In this document: positions 8,446-17,953 of the stretch, in pieces
Position numbering within the stretch: the first letter of the stretch is position 1
How the letters are laid out: each line of letters begins with the position of its first letter
Assembly: GCF_003014735.1 (NCBI RefSeq)
Contig: NZ_PYAX01000004.1
Location: forward strand, 650,219 to 714,218
Direction: 5' to 3'
Source: Saccharothrix carnea
Lineage (GTDB): Bacteria > Actinomycetota > Actinomycetes > Mycobacteriales > Pseudonocardiaceae
DNA: 64,000 nucleotides
The notes under the pieces: generated by a model
Told to the model about the DNA's origin: nothing
Database searches by the model: none
What the model saw: the letters and a program-made list of their open reading frames with translations, nothing else
Position numbers and translations under genes: made by a program

Positions 8446-10059
8446 TCAGCCCTCCGGGTGGCGGCCGAGCGCGTCGGCCGCGTGCACCGCCTCCAGCGAC
8501 AGCGTCTTGTACCCGACCTCCTCGAACAGCACGGTGAGCCGGTCGGCTTCGCTCTGCACCACCGTGCCGGAGCCGAACTCGCGGTGGTGGACGCGGGACT
8601 GCGCCGGGTACTCGGGGTTGGCCGACACACCGGTGCCGGCCTCGCCGCTCTCGCACGTGTCGCAGTTGCCGCACGCCCGCTCCAGCACCTCGCCGAAGTA
8701 CCCCAGCAGGTGCCGGCGCCGGCACGCCCTGGTCTCCGCGTACGCCCGCAGCACCTCGATCCGCGACCGGTCCAGCCGGTGCAGCCGCTGTGCTTCCTCC
8801 ACCGCCAGGTCGGCCGCCTCCCCGGGCTCGACCACCAGCCGGAACCGCGCCTTGGCCGCCTGCACCGCGCCGACCCGTTCCAGCAGGTTCACCCCGGAGG
8901 TGACCTTGCGGCGCGACTCCCCCACCTCCCGGGCCAGCTCGGTGACCCGCAGCCCGGGGTGGTCGCGCACTGCCTCCGCCAGCCCCGCCAACGCGTCCCG
9001 GTCGACGTGGCGCGAGTGCAGGAACCGCTGGAGCCCGAGGTCCTGCGGCCGGTAGAACAGCACCGCCCGGGCGGGCTCGCCGTCCCGTCCGGCCCGGCCG
9101 ATCTCCTGGTAGTAGGCGTCCAGCGAACCCGGCGCGGACGCGTGCGCGACGAACCGCACGTCCGGCTTGTCGATGCCCATGCCGAACGCCGAGGTCGCCA
9201 CCACCACGTCCACCCGGCCGCGCATGAACGCGTCCTGCACGCGTTCCCGTTCGGCGGCCTTCATCCCGGCGTGGAACGGCTCGGCGTTCACCCCTCGGGC
9301 GGCCAGTTCCTCCGCGTAACGGCGGGCGTCCTTGCGCGTCGCCACGTAGACCAACCCGGGCTTGCCCGCGTCACGCACCCAGTCGAGCACCGCGCGCCGC
9401 TTGTCGTCGTCCTCGACGAACCCGCGCACCGCCAGCGACAGGTTGGGCCGGTCGAACCCGACGGCCACCACGACCGGGTCACGCATCCCCAGGTGGCTGA
9501 TCACGTCCTCGCGCACGGTCGCGCCCGCCGTGGCGGTGAGCGCGAGCACGGGCGGACGGCCGACCCGGGCCACCGCCGCCTCCAGCCGCAGGTAGTCGGG
9601 CCGGAAGTCGTGGCCCCACGCCGACACGCAGTGCGCCTCGTCCACCACGAACAACGCGGGTTCGCCCAACCGGTCCGACACCTCGGGCTTGGCCAGTTGC
9701 TCGGGTGAGACGAACAGGTACCGCACCTCGCCGCGCGCCACGGCCTCCCACGTCGCGTCGTTGTCCACTTCGGACTGCGCCGAGTTGACCAGCGCGGCCG
9801 TGGGCGCGCCGTTCTCGCGCAACGCCGCCACCTGGTCGCGCTGCAACGCGATCAACGGCGACACCACGACGACCAGCCCGTCCAGCAGCACGCCGGGCAC
9901 CTGGTAGACCGCCGACTTGCCCGCGCCGGTCGGCAGCACGACGAACACGTCCCGCCCCGCCAGGACCTGCTCCATGGCGGCGACCTGCTCGTCGCGCAGC
10001 TCCGCCCACCCGAACACGTCCCCGGCTGCCCGGCGCAACCGCTCCCGCACCGCGGTCAC
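8446..10059 (-). CDS. recQ: RecQ-family ATP-dependent DNA helicase
   Basis: The GTG at 10059 overlaps the TGA of the upstream DUF2243 gene (GTGA), suggesting translational coupling; product 537 aa. Motifs: LPTGAGKSAVY (Walker A, about 42-52), DEAHCVSAWGHDFRPDY (DEAH box plus the RecQ aromatic loop), FGMGIDKPDVRFV and QEIGRAGRDG (motifs V and VI). The zinc-binding region is CRRRHLLGYFGE followed by CGNCDTC. The last 60 residues (HREFGSGTVVQ, VLFEEVGYKTLSL) resemble the Tudor-like C-terminal domain of UvrD/PcrA helicases, in place of an HRDC domain. The protein acts on forked and recombination DNA. Confidence 0.9.
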   Translation of the reverse strand: MTAVRERLRRAAGDVFGWAELRDEQVAAMEQVLAGRDVFVVLPTGAGKSAVYQVPGVLLDGLVVVVSPLIALQRDQVAALRENGAPTAALVNSAQSEVDNDATWEAVARGEVRYLFVSPEQLAKPEVSDRLGEPALFVVDEAHCVSAWGHDFRPDYLRLEAAVARVGRPPVLALTATAGATVREDVISHLGMRDPVVVAVGFDRPNLSLAVRGFVEDDDKRRAVLDWVRDAGKPGLVYVATRKDARRYAEELAARGVNAEPFHAGMKAAERERVQDAFMRGRVDVVVATSAFGMGIDKPDVRFVAHASAPGSLDAYYQEIGRAGRDGEPARAVLFYRPQDLGLQRFLHSRHVDRDALAGLAEAVRDHPGLRVTELAREVGESRRKVTSGVNLLERVGAVQAAKARFRLVVEPGEAADLAVEEAQRLHRLDRSRIEVLRAYAETRACRRRHLLGYFGEVLERACGNCDTCESGEAGTGVSANPEYPAQSRVHHREFGSGTVVQSEADRLTVLFEEVGYKTLSLEAVHAADALGRHPEG

Positions 10060-10478
10060 CGGACCACCCGCTCCCGCGCCACGAGCCGGCCGGCCACCAC
10101 CAACACCGCGCCGAACACCAGGAAACCCAGGTCGTAGGCCAGTTCGTGCGGCCCGGAGCGGACGTGGTGCACGCCGAGCACCAGGTGGTCCACCACCCCT
10201 TCGACCAGGTTGAACACGCCCCAGCCGGCCAGCACCCCGCCCCACAGCGTCCGCCCGGCCACCTCACCCGCGCGGTTGAGCAGCGCCACGCCGGTGAGCA
10301 CGAGCACCAGGCACAGCAGGTGGAACAGCCCGTCCCCGACCATGTTCCGGTGCGGGTCGTCCGGGTACCAGCCGGACAGCATGTGGTGCCAGCCCAGGAG
10401 CTGGTGGATGACGATGCCGTCCACGAACCCACCGATCCCCGAGCCGAGCACCAGCGCCGCTCGCGCGCCTCTCGTCAT
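10056..10478 (-). CDS. DUF2243 integral membrane protein
   Basis: 140 aa with four predicted membrane segments. It starts MTRGARAALVLGSGIGGFVDGIVIHQLLGWHHMLS, the hallmark of DUF2243 (GxGxGGFVDGIxxHQxLxxHHML). A second family signature is DGLFH. Conserved His residues in helices could bind metal or haem, but function is not known. Its stop overlaps the recQ start by four bases, so the two form an operon. The gene upstream (alpha/beta hydrolase) is divergent. Confidence 0.8.
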   Translation of the reverse strand: MTRGARAALVLGSGIGGFVDGIVIHQLLGWHHMLSGWYPDDPHRNMVGDGLFHLLCLVLVLTGVALLNRAGEVAGRTLWGGVLAGWGVFNLVEGVVDHLVLGVHHVRSGPHELAYDLGFLVFGAVLVVAGRLVARERVVR

Positions 10479-10626
10479 GGCCCGGGAGTTGCCCGCGCGG
10501 CCCGGCTCAAACTCGGCCCGTCGTCACACCCCGCCGCACCGAGGTGGTCAACGCGGTGGTCGGCGGCGCGGTCGTGATCGGAGGTGTGCTGCCGGCCCGG
10601 TCGGGGCCGAATGTGAGGATCTCTCC

Positions 10627-11463
10627 ATGAACGCGATCTTCGTCTGCCTGCCCGGCTCCAACAGCAACTCGTTCCACTGGTCACCGCTGCTGCGCGAACT
10701 GACCCTGCTCGGCCACCGCGCACTCGCCGTGGACCTGCCCGGACACGGCTTCGACGCCACGTTCTCCGCGTCCTACCAGGCACCGCAGGACCCGGCCGCG
10801 CTCGCCGCCGCGCCGTCCGGCCTCAAGGGCGCGAGCCACGCCGACAACGTCGCGCACGTGATCGACGTGGTGCGCCGCGCGGGCGAGCACGGCCGGGTGG
10901 TCCTGGTCGGGCACAGCCGGGGCGGGATGACGCTGACCGGGGTGGCGAACGCCGTGCCCGAGCTGCTGCACCGGGTCGTCTACGTGTCGGCGTGGTGCTG
11001 CGTCGACCTGACCGCCGACGGGTACATGGCGGGGCCGGAGTGGGCGTCGAGCGTGCTCAACGACCTGCCGGGCCTGCTCGCGGGCAGCCCGGTCGACCTG
11101 GGCGTGCTGCGGATGAACTGGCGCACCGCCGACCCGGACCTGCTGGCCAAGCTCAAGAACGCGCTCCTGGCGGACGGCACGGACGCGGAGTTCCTGGCCG
11201 CGCTGAACACCCTCGAACCGGACGAGAGCCTGGACGGCGGCAGCGACCGCGTCGACCCGGCCGCCTGGGCACGCCTGCCGCACACCTACCTCCGCCTGGC
11301 CGGCGACCGCTCGGTGCCGGTCGAGCTGCAGGACCGGTTCATCCGCGAGGCCGACGCGCTGCTCCCGGACAACCCGTTCGACGTGCGCACGCTCGACACC
11401 AGCCACATGGGCTTCCTGGTCCGCGCGAAGCAGGCCGCCGCGGTGCTGGCCGAGCTGGCGTAG
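10627..11463 (+). CDS. alpha/beta-fold hydrolase (esterase type)
   Basis: The ATG at 10627, with GAGGATC upstream, encodes 278 aa. The fold is shown by FVCLPGSNSNSFHWSPLLREL (oxyanion region), DLPGHGFD, the nucleophile elbow GHSRGG, a late Asp (LAGDRSVP) and the catalytic His in DTSHMGFLV. It resembles plant-type methyl esterase or hydroxynitrile-lyase-like hydrolases common in actinomycetes. There is no signal peptide, so it is cytoplasmic. It is divergent from the DUF2243/recQ pair by about 150 bp. Substrate unknown. Confidence 0.8.
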   Translation: MNAIFVCLPGSNSNSFHWSPLLRELTLLGHRALAVDLPGHGFDATFSASYQAPQDPAALAAAPSGLKGASHADNVAHVIDVVRRAGEHGRVVLVGHSRGGMTLTGVANAVPELLHRVVYVSAWCCVDLTADGYMAGPEWASSVLNDLPGLLAGSPVDLGVLRMNWRTADPDLLAKLKNALLADGTDAEFLAALNTLEPDESLDGGSDRVDPAAWARLPHTYLRLAGDRSVPVELQDRFIREADALLPDNPFDVRTLDTSHMGFLVRAKQAAAVLAELA

Positions 11464-11560
11464 TCCCGGTCCGGGAGCCGAATCCCGGTTTGTCGAGTTA
11501 TTGCGTGACGCTGCTCACTTCTTGCATGCTGGTGTCGTCCCTCCAACGAAGGAGCGTGCG

Positions 11561-13210
11561 GTGCCCCTGTCACGCAGGACATTCCTCGGATCGGCCCTGG
11601 CCGCCTCCGCCCTGACCACCACGTCGTCCCCGGCGGGCGCGGCGAGCCCGCCGGGCGACGTGGTCGGCAAGATCACCGTCGGCTACCAGGGCTGGTTCGC
11701 CGCCCGGGGCGACCGCTCGCCCCTCGACGGCTGGTGGCACTGGAGCCACGACTGGGGGCAGCCGCCCTCGCCGACCAACCACGCGCTGATGTCCTGGCCG
11801 GACATGACGGACTACGCGAACAAGTACACGACGGCGTTCGGCACGCTGGGCAACGGCCAACCGGCGACCGTGTTCTCCAACCACGACTACCAGACCGTGG
11901 ACGTGCACTTCCGCTGGATGCGCGAGTACGGCTGCGACACCGCCGCCCTGCAGCGGTTCAACCCGACCGGCGGCGAGGGCCCGATCCGCGACGCCGTCAC
12001 CGCCCACGTCCGGCGGGCCGCCGAGGCGCACGGCGTGAAGTTCTACCTCATGTACGACGTCACGAACTGGACGAACATGCAGTCGGAGATCAAGGCCGAC
12101 TGGACGGACAAGATGCGCGCGTACACCTCCTCCCCCATGTACGCCCGCCAGAACGGCAAGCCGGTGGTCTGCATCTGGGGCTTCGGCTTCAACGACCCCG
12201 GCCGGCCGTTCACCCCGCAGCAGTGCCAGGACGTGGTCGACTGGTTCAAGGGCCAGGGCGTCTACCTGATCGGCGGGGTGCCCACGCACTGGCGGCGCGA
12301 GGTCGAGGACTCGCGGCCCGGGTTCGCTCAGGTCTACCGCAGCTTCCACATGATCTCGCCGTGGATGGTCGGCCGGATCGGCACCGTCGCCGACGCCGAC
12401 CACTTCTTCACCCACGTGAACTCGCCGGACCAGGCCGAGTGCGACCGGCTCGGCATCGACTACCAGCCGTGCGTGCTGCCGGGCGACCTGTCGCGGCGGC
12501 ACCGGGCGCACGGCGACTTCATGTGGCGGCAGTTCTACAACATGGTCCGGCTGGGCGTGCAGGGCATCTACATCTCGATGTTCGACGAGTACAACGAGGC
12601 CAACCAGATCGCCAAGACACCGGAGACGCAGGCGGGCATCCCGGTCGGCTCCGGTTTCCTGGCGCTGGACGAGGACGGCACGCGCTGCTCGTCGGACTAC
12701 TACCTGCGGCTCACCGGCGACGGCGGCCGGATGCTCAAGGGGCAGCTCGCGTTGACGGCGGTCCGGCCGACCAAGCCGATGCCCGACGCGGTCGAGCGTG
12801 ATCTCGCCGCCGGCCGGCCGACGACGCAGAGCAGCCAGACCCAGCACTACGGCAGCCACTTCGCCGTCGACGCCGACCCGCACACCTACTGGGAGAGCGC
12901 GAACAGCGCGTTCCCGCAGTGGATCGGGGTCGACCTGGGCACGGTGGCCGCGCCGCGCCGGATGGTGCTGAGCCTGCCGCCGAACCCCGCGTGGGGCCGC
13001 CGCACGCAGACCATCGCGGTGGAGGTCGGCACCGGCACATCGTTCACCACCGTGCTCGGCCCGACCGGCTACGTGTTCGACCCGGCCACCGGCAACGCGG
13101 TCACCGTCGCCCTGCCCGCCGGGGTGACCGCCCGGCACGTGCGGCTGCGGTTCAGCGGCAACACGGGGTGGCCGGCCGGGCAGCTGGCCCGGTGGCAGGT
13201 CTTCGGCTGA
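11561..13210 (+). CDS. Tat-exported GH99-like glycosidase with C-terminal F5/8-type carbohydrate-binding domain
   Basis: The GTG at 11561 follows GAAGGAG by six bases; 549 aa. Residues 4-10 are SRRTFLG, a twin-arginine motif, followed by a hydrophobic stretch ending AGAA, so export is folded via Tat. The central TIM-barrel region (GKITVGYQGWFAARGD, YDVTNWTNMQ, VCIWGFGFNDPGR, YISMFDEYNEANQ) matches GH99/GH71-like proteins annotated as xylosidase or endo-mannanase-like. Residues from about 415 form a discoidin/CBM32 domain (AAGRPTTQSSQ, AVDADPHTYWES, WIGVDLG). It lies just upstream of a site identical to the CebR operator, although that site faces the next gene. Exact substrate unknown. Confidence 0.75.
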   Translation: MPLSRRTFLGSALAASALTTTSSPAGAASPPGDVVGKITVGYQGWFAARGDRSPLDGWWHWSHDWGQPPSPTNHALMSWPDMTDYANKYTTAFGTLGNGQPATVFSNHDYQTVDVHFRWMREYGCDTAALQRFNPTGGEGPIRDAVTAHVRRAAEAHGVKFYLMYDVTNWTNMQSEIKADWTDKMRAYTSSPMYARQNGKPVVCIWGFGFNDPGRPFTPQQCQDVVDWFKGQGVYLIGGVPTHWRREVEDSRPGFAQVYRSFHMISPWMVGRIGTVADADHFFTHVNSPDQAECDRLGIDYQPCVLPGDLSRRHRAHGDFMWRQFYNMVRLGVQGIYISMFDEYNEANQIAKTPETQAGIPVGSGFLALDEDGTRCSSDYYLRLTGDGGRMLKGQLALTAVRPTKPMPDAVERDLAAGRPTTQSSQTQHYGSHFAVDADPHTYWESANSAFPQWIGVDLGTVAAPRRMVLSLPPNPAWGRRTQTIAVEVGTGTSFTTVLGPTGYVFDPATGNAVTVALPAGVTARHVRLRFSGNTGWPAGQLARWQVFG

Positions 13211-13227
13211 CGGGTCTTCGGCCCGGC

Positions 13228-13241
13228 TGGGAGCGCTCCCA
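13228..13241. promoter_or_regulatory. CebR-type LacI-family operator
   Basis: TGGGAGCGCTCCCA is a perfect 14-bp palindrome and is identical to the operator described for the cellobiose repressor CebR of Streptomyces. It lies between the glycosidase stop and the SDR start and abuts a -10-like TAGGCT (13245-13250). A bound repressor would therefore block the SDR promoter. No cebR gene is in the window. Confidence 0.7.
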
Positions 13242-13244
13242 CGG

Positions 13245-13258
13245 TAGGCTTCCCCGCA
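13245..13258 (+). promoter_or_regulatory. leaderless promoter of the SDR at 13258
   Basis: TAGGCT at 13245-13250 and seven bases to the ATG at 13258, with no ribosome binding site. The palindromic operator sits where the -10/-35 spacer would be. Confidence 0.45.
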
Positions 13259-14019
13259 TGGTGAGCGTTCTGGTCACGGGGTCGGCGGACGGTATCGGTC
13301 GGGAGACGGCGGCGACGCTGGTGGCGCGAGGGCACCGGGTGGTGCTGCACGCGCGCGACTCGGCCCGCGGTGACGAGGCGCTGGCCGCCGTGCCCGGCGC
13401 GGCCGGTGTGGTGGTCGGCGACCTCGCGTCGCTGGCGCAGACCCGGGAGCTGGCGTCCGCCGCCGGCGCCTTCGACGTGGTGATCCACAACGCGGGCCTC
13501 GGCGGCGGCCTGCCCGAGCGGCGGGTCACCGAGGACGGCCTGGAGCTGTTGTTCCAGGTCAACGTGCTGGCGCCGTACCTGCTGACGGCGTTGATGCCCC
13601 GGCCCCGGCGGCTGGTCTACCTGACCTCCGGGCTGGAGTCGCAGGGTGTGGCGGACCTCGACGACCTCCAGCACGAGCGCGGTCCGTGGGACGGCATGCA
13701 GGCGTACTCGGACTCCAAGCTGCTGGACGTGGTGCTGGCGTTCGCGGTGGCCCGCCGGTGGCCGGACGTGGTCAGCAACGCGGTCGACCCGGGCTGGATC
13801 AAGACCAAGCTGGGCGGCCCGAACGCCACCGACGAGCTGCCGAAGGGCGCGGACACCCAGGTGTGGCTCGCCACCGGCGACGAGCCCGCCGCCACGGTGA
13901 CCGGCCGTTACTTCAAGTGGCGCGAGGAGCTGCGCGCCAACCCCGCCGCGTACGACGTGGACGTGCAGGAACGCCTGCTCGACGCGTGCGCGGAGATCAC
14001 CGGCGTCAAGCTGCCGTGA
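13258..14019 (+). CDS. short-chain dehydrogenase/reductase
   Basis: 253 aa starting MVSVLVTGSADGIGRETAATLVARG, a Rossmann nucleotide-binding motif of TGxxxGIG type. NAGLGGG replaces NNAG, and YLTSG followed by YSDSK supplies the Ser-Tyr-Lys catalytic set. The C-terminal part (DPGWIKTKLGGPNATDELPKGADTQVWLATGDEP) is typical of retinol-dehydrogenase-like SDRs that act on small carbonyls. It probably uses NADP(H) to reduce an aldehyde or ketone, but the substrate cannot be read. The CebR-type site directly upstream suggests carbohydrate-linked control, which is unusual for this family. Confidence 0.8.
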   Translation: MVSVLVTGSADGIGRETAATLVARGHRVVLHARDSARGDEALAAVPGAAGVVVGDLASLAQTRELASAAGAFDVVIHNAGLGGGLPERRVTEDGLELLFQVNVLAPYLLTALMPRPRRLVYLTSGLESQGVADLDDLQHERGPWDGMQAYSDSKLLDVVLAFAVARRWPDVVSNAVDPGWIKTKLGGPNATDELPKGADTQVWLATGDEPAATVTGRYFKWREELRANPAAYDVDVQERLLDACAEITGVKLP

Positions 14020-14039
14020 CCACTCTCCACGCGAGCAGG

Positions 14040-14069
14040 GCGGCGGCTACCCGGTAGGGCAGCCGCCGC
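14040..14069. terminator. GC-rich stem-loop after the SDR gene
   Basis: GCGGCGGCT (14040-14048) pairs perfectly with AGCCGCCGC (14061-14069) around a 12-base loop. There is no T-tract. It lies 21 bp after the SDR stop and just before the -10 of the next gene, so it may act as a terminator or upstream boundary. Confidence 0.5.
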
Positions 14070-14078
14070 ACCGTTGCC

Positions 14079-14092
14079 TACGATCGCGACCG
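14079..14092 (+). promoter_or_regulatory. leaderless promoter of the APH-like gene
   Basis: TACGAT at 14079-14084 with seven bases to the GTG at 14092. This supports the GTG rather than the TTG at 14074 as the start. Confidence 0.45.
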
Positions 14093-14901
14093 TGCCCAGA
14101 CCTCGCCGGACCGTGCTCGCCGCGTTCGGCGCCACGGCCGAGCCGGTCGTGCTGCCCGGTGGCCGGGGCGGGACGTGGCGCGCGGGTGACCTGGTGCTCA
14201 AGCCGGTGGACTTCGAGCCCGAAACGCGCTGGCGGTCCGACGTGCTCGCCGCCCTGCCGGAGTCGACCGGGTTCCAGGTCGCCCCTCCGGTTCGGTCCGC
14301 GTCCGGCGACTGGGTGGTCGACGGGTGGGAGGCGTGCCGGTTCGTGGCCGGCGAGCCGGACGTCGGCCGGCCGGACGACGTGCTGCGGGCCGGTATCGCG
14401 TTCCACGCCGCCGTGCGCGACGTGCCCCGACCGTCCTACTTGGACCTCCGCGATGACCCGTGGTCGTTCGGCGACCGGGTCGCCTGGGAGGAACTGCCCC
14501 TCGACGGCAGCCCCGCGGACCTGCTGGCACCGCTCGTCGCGGCCCGTCGCCCGGTGGACCTGCCGGCCCAGGTCGTGCACGGCGACCTGCCGGGCAACGT
14601 GCTGTTCGCCGCCGGCCTGCCGCCCGCGGTGATCGACTGGCCGCCCTACTGGCGGCCGGCGTCGTGGGCCGCGGCGGTCGCGGTGGCGGACTGCCTGTGC
14701 TGGTACGGCGCGCCGCCGGAGTTGGTCGACCGGTGGTCGCACCTGCCGGGGTGGGACCAGGTGCTGCTGCGGGCGTTGATCTACCGGATCGTCACCCACG
14801 ACCGGGCTTCCGGTGACTGGTCACCGGACCAGGTCCGCGCCTACCGGCCCGTGGTCGACCTGGTGACGGCCCGGCTCAGCGCGCCAGGGTCTGCTCGGTG
14901 A
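14092..14901 (+). CDS. TIGR02569-type, aminoglycoside phosphotransferase-like protein
   Basis: 269 aa from a GTG placed seven bases after a TACGAT -10 element. The kinase-like C-lobe is visible: VVHGDLPGNVLF (catalytic HGD loop with the metal-binding Asn) and AVIDWPPYWRPASWA, where a Pro follows the metal-binding Asp-Trp. An N-lobe lysine in DLVLKPVDF could contact ATP. This pattern fits the actinobacterial family TIGR02569, which has no known substrate. The 3' end overlaps the convergent SDR gene by 26 bp. Resistance activity should not be assumed. Confidence 0.7.
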   Translation: MPRPRRTVLAAFGATAEPVVLPGGRGGTWRAGDLVLKPVDFEPETRWRSDVLAALPESTGFQVAPPVRSASGDWVVDGWEACRFVAGEPDVGRPDDVLRAGIAFHAAVRDVPRPSYLDLRDDPWSFGDRVAWEELPLDGSPADLLAPLVAARRPVDLPAQVVHGDLPGNVLFAAGLPPAVIDWPPYWRPASWAAAVAVADCLCWYGAPPELVDRWSHLPGWDQVLLRALIYRIVTHDRASGDWSPDQVRAYRPVVDLVTARLSAPGSAR

Positions 14902-15796
14902 CCTCCCACAACCGGGTGGCCGTCTCCGGGTCGAGCGCGTAGGCCGCGACACCGCTGACCATGTTGCCGTCGTTCGGCAGGGCCTCGCGGCAGTCCTCGA
15001 AGTACCGCCCGCCGACGCCGTCCAGCAGCGGTGACGTCGCCAGCAGCACCGACGTGGCCGCGCCCTGCTCCGGCGTTTTGAGCCGGAACCCCTCGGCACC
15101 CGCATCCTCGATCATCGACCGCATGGCGTCCGGGTCGACGTGGCGCTGGAGGTTGGTCATGATCCCGCCGGGCATCAGGGCGTTCACCGTGATGCCGTCC
15201 GCCGCCCAGCGCTTGGTCCCGGCCACGGCGAACAGCACGTTCGCGGTCTTCGACTGCCCGTACGCCGCCCACGGGTCGTAGGGCCGCTCGGTGAAGTGGA
15301 TGTCGTCGAACACGACCGGCGACATGAGGTGCGCGGCGGAGCTCACCGACACCACCCGGGCGCCCTCGACGGCCAGGAACCGGTGCAGGCCGTTCGTCAG
15401 CGCGAAGTGGCCGAGGTGGTTGGTGGCGAACTGGAGTTCCCAGCCCTCCGGCGTGCGGGTCTCCGGTGTCGCCATGACGCCCGCGTTGTTGACCAGGATG
15501 TGCAGCGGGCCGTCCCAGCCGGCCACGAACGCCGCCACGGACGCCTGGTCGGCCAGGTCGAGCCGGGCGACCCGGGCCGTGCCGCCGATCTCGTCGGCCA
15601 CCCGCTGACCGGCCGCCGTGTCGCGGACCGCCAGGGTGACCTCGGCGCCCGCCGACGCCAGTGCCCGCGCCGTCTCGACGCCGATGCCCGACGCGGCACC
15701 CGTGACGACCGCGCGCCGTCCGGTCAGGTCGATGCCCGCGACGACGTCGGCCGCGGTGGACTCCGCGTCGAAGGGCGTGGTGATGTGCTCGGTCAT
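14876..15796 (-). CDS. short-chain dehydrogenase/reductase controlled by a divergent TetR regulator
   Basis: 306 aa. VVTGAASGIGVETARALASAG is the nucleotide-binding motif. The catalytic set is NNAGV, VSSAAH and YGQSKTAN. It resembles the retinol dehydrogenase/WW-domain oxidoreductase-like group of SDRs, which are about 300 residues long and NADP-dependent. The start ATG at 15796 has GGGGAG upstream. It is transcribed away from the TetR gene at 15914; the shared 117-bp region holds two identical operator-like repeats. It is probably induced by the TetR ligand, which may also be its substrate. Confidence 0.85.
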   Translation of the reverse strand: MTEHITTPFDAESTAADVVAGIDLTGRRAVVTGAASGIGVETARALASAGAEVTLAVRDTAAGQRVADEIGGTARVARLDLADQASVAAFVAGWDGPLHILVNNAGVMATPETRTPEGWELQFATNHLGHFALTNGLHRFLAVEGARVVSVSSAAHLMSPVVFDDIHFTERPYDPWAAYGQSKTANVLFAVAGTKRWAADGITVNALMPGGIMTNLQRHVDPDAMRSMIEDAGAEGFRLKTPEQGAATSVLLATSPLLDGVGGRYFEDCREALPNDGNMVSGVAAYALDPETATRLWEVTEQTLAR

Positions 15797-15827
15797 GTCT
15801 GCTCGTCTCCCCTGTCGTACACTGAAG

Positions 15828-15872
15828 CGGAGGTTCCTCCGTTACGTTCCACCGTAACCGGAGGTTCCTCCG
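15828..15872. promoter_or_regulatory. duplicated TetR-type operator between the SDR and tetR genes
   Basis: CGGAGGTTCCTCCG occurs at 15828-15841 and again at 15859-15872, 31 bp apart (three helical turns). Each is an inverted repeat CGGAGG/CCTCCG with a TT centre. Between them GTTAC (15841-15845) and GTAAC (15854-15858) form a further inverted pair. Its position between divergent genes indicates control of both. Confidence 0.7.
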
Positions 15873-15913
15873 TTTAGCTCGGAGAGCTGCGTCACACCCG
15901 TCTGGAGGCACCC

Positions 15914-16450
15914 TTGTCCCGCCCACTGCGCGCGGACGCCCAGCGCAACCGCGACCGGCTGATCGAGACGGCGCTGGACGCGTTCACCACCGAGGGCGCG
16001 GAGGCCACGCTGGAGTCCATCGCCAAGCGCGCGGGCGTCGGCATCGGCACGCTCTACCGCCACTTCCCCACCCGGGAGGCGCTGGTGGAGGCGGTCTACC
16101 GCAACGAGTTGGCGAAGATCTGCGACGCCGCACCCGAGCTGCTGGGCTCGTTGCCGCCGTTCGAGGCGATCAGGGCGTGGATGGACCGGTTCGTCGAGTA
16201 CCTGGCCACCAAGCAGGGCATGGGTGACGCGTTGCGCGCGGTGATCGCCTCCGGCGGCGACCCGTACGCGGAGAGCAAGGACCGGCTGGTCGAGGCGATG
16301 GCCACGCTGCTCGCGGCGGTCGACCGGCCGGACGTGGACCCGTTGCACGTGATCGCCACGGTCGGCGGCATCGCGCTCACGGTGCCCGACGTCGGCCCGG
16401 CGGACGGCATGCTCGACCTCGTCGTGGACGGCCTGCGCTACCGCGCCTGA
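15914..16450 (+). CDS. TetR/AcrR-family transcriptional regulator
   Basis: A TTG start six bases after GGAGG gives 178 aa. Residues 8-55 are a clear TetR helix-turn-helix domain: RDRLIETALDAFTTEGAEATLESIAKRAGVGIGTLYRHFPTREAL. The C-terminal ligand domain has the SbtR-like phrase family (FVEYLATKQGMGDALRAVIASGG). It is likely to repress itself and the divergent SDR through the repeated CGGAGGTTCCTCCG sites. The ligand is unknown. Confidence 0.9.
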   Translation: MSRPLRADAQRNRDRLIETALDAFTTEGAEATLESIAKRAGVGIGTLYRHFPTREALVEAVYRNELAKICDAAPELLGSLPPFEAIRAWMDRFVEYLATKQGMGDALRAVIASGGDPYAESKDRLVEAMATLLAAVDRPDVDPLHVIATVGGIALTVPDVGPADGMLDLVVDGLRYRA

Positions 16451-16453
16451 CGT

Positions 16454-17953
<1,500 letters not shown>

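Noticed and set aside
8416..9708. 430-codon + frame opposite recQ
   Set aside because: Shadow of recQ; the minus frame carries all helicase motifs.
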